Assembly: GCA_030628905.1 (NCBI GenBank) | Contig: DAOVQB010000232.1 | Coordinates: 1-6,555 of the forward strand | Direction: 5' to 3' | DNA from: DAOVQB01 sp023128935 | GTDB lineage: Bacteria > Eisenbacteria > RBG-16-71-46 > CAIMUX01 > WJJG01 | DNA: 6,555 nt | Shown: piece by piece, positions 6,326 through 6,555 of the stretch | Layout of the letters: each line of letters starts with the position of its first letter | How positions within the stretch are numbered: the stretch's first letter is position 1 | Notes under the pieces: generated by a model | What the model saw: the letters and a program-made list of their open reading frames with translations, nothing else | What the model was told of the DNA's origin: nothing | Databases searched by the model: none | Position numbers and translations under genes: made by a program

Positions 6326-6555
6326 GGCAGTTTGCATGGCAAGAACGTACAAGTGCGGAGAGCATTGCGCGCAAATCCTGGATTCTTGCAGGGATTTCAC
6401 AGATGTGTATTGTAATGATGCTGTTCCCCGGCCTTTCATGGGCCGGGACTGAGTTATCCCCGGAGCTGATAGGATCCCAACTATCACAGGGATTTTTGCA
6501 TATGTTGCTGATGCCGACGGTGCTTTTCGTGTAATAGATGTTTCAGATCCAACAA
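6322..6555 (+). pseudogene. LVIVD-repeat exported protein, frameshifted, 3' end beyond the window
   Basis: ATG 6322 overlaps the preceding stop (ATGA), with GGACGGGG just ahead of it. The frame encodes a long basic n-region, a hydrophobic core (ILAGISQMCIVMMLFPGL) and a likely cleavage after SWA. PELIGS follows, the usual entry into an LVIVD beta-propeller. This frame then ends at TAA 6532-6534. In the frame two bases on, 6480-6554 reads TITGIFAYVADADGAFRV then IDVSDPT, an unmistakable LVIVD repeat with no start codon of its own. The frame is therefore broken between about 6476 and 6497. A small deletion after PELIGS would also explain why about ten residues of the repeat are missing; loss of one T in the T5 run at 6493-6497 is the alternative. 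A sequencing error cannot be excluded. Confidence 0.7.

Noticed and set aside
1..6555. CRISPR array, tRNA, rRNA or a toxin-antitoxin/defence cassette
   Set aside because: No spaced palindromic repeats, no tRNA-like or rRNA segments, and no recognisable toxin, antitoxin or effector next to the DUF4143 ATPase.

Overview
The window reads as a gene-poor, rearranged stretch of chromosome from an uncultured bacterium. The secreted-protein repertoire suggests the FCB/candidate-phylum side (for example Eisenbacteria-, Krumholzibacteriota- or Latescibacterota-like lineages): a subtilase with a FlgD-Ig-like C-terminal sorting domain, separate FlgD-Ig fragments, a VCBS/FG-GAP propeller and an LVIVD propeller. 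This assignment is inference from domain content. No rRNA, tRNA or other marker gene is present. Most of the window is GC-rich with strong G/C third positions. Patches around 2030-2200, 5840-5950 and 6330-6555 are clearly more AT-rich.

Layout. (1) 1-1595, minus: an exported S8 subtilase with complete catalytic residues, running off the left edge just as its FlgD-Ig-like tail begins. (2) 1596-2325: the non-coding front of that gene with a 29-bp-spaced direct repeat, then a plus-strand composite of at least three secreted-protein fragments in two frames (two FlgD-Ig pieces and a piece resembling the subtilase pro-region). A six-copy 13-bp tandem array follows, starting inside its last codons. 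(3) 2326-3040: more debris. A C-terminal TPR-like fragment lies on minus, butted against the 3' end of an unrelated plus-strand gene. That gene overlaps by ATGA the start of what looks like a RepA-type AAA ATPase, which is cut off after about 30 residues. (4) 3113-4327, plus: an intact AAA_14/DUF4143 ATPase with its own promoter and ribosome-binding site. (5) 4514-5776, minus: an intact 420-residue protein of unknown function, convergent with the ATPase. (6) 5777-5968: a divergent intergenic region with one plausible sigma-70-type promoter per strand. (7) 5969-6555, plus: the signal peptide and first two repeats of a VCBS/FG-GAP protein, broken off and followed through an ATGA overlap by the signal peptide of an LVIVD-repeat protein whose frame is shifted before its first repeat.

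No operon or defence-type system can be supported. The two intact internal genes (ATPase and 420-aa protein) are convergent, separately promoted and not evidently linked in function. What stands out is the density of broken gene ends, domain-level recombination among secreted repeat proteins, and short tandem or direct repeats, the pattern expected of a recombination or insertion hot spot.
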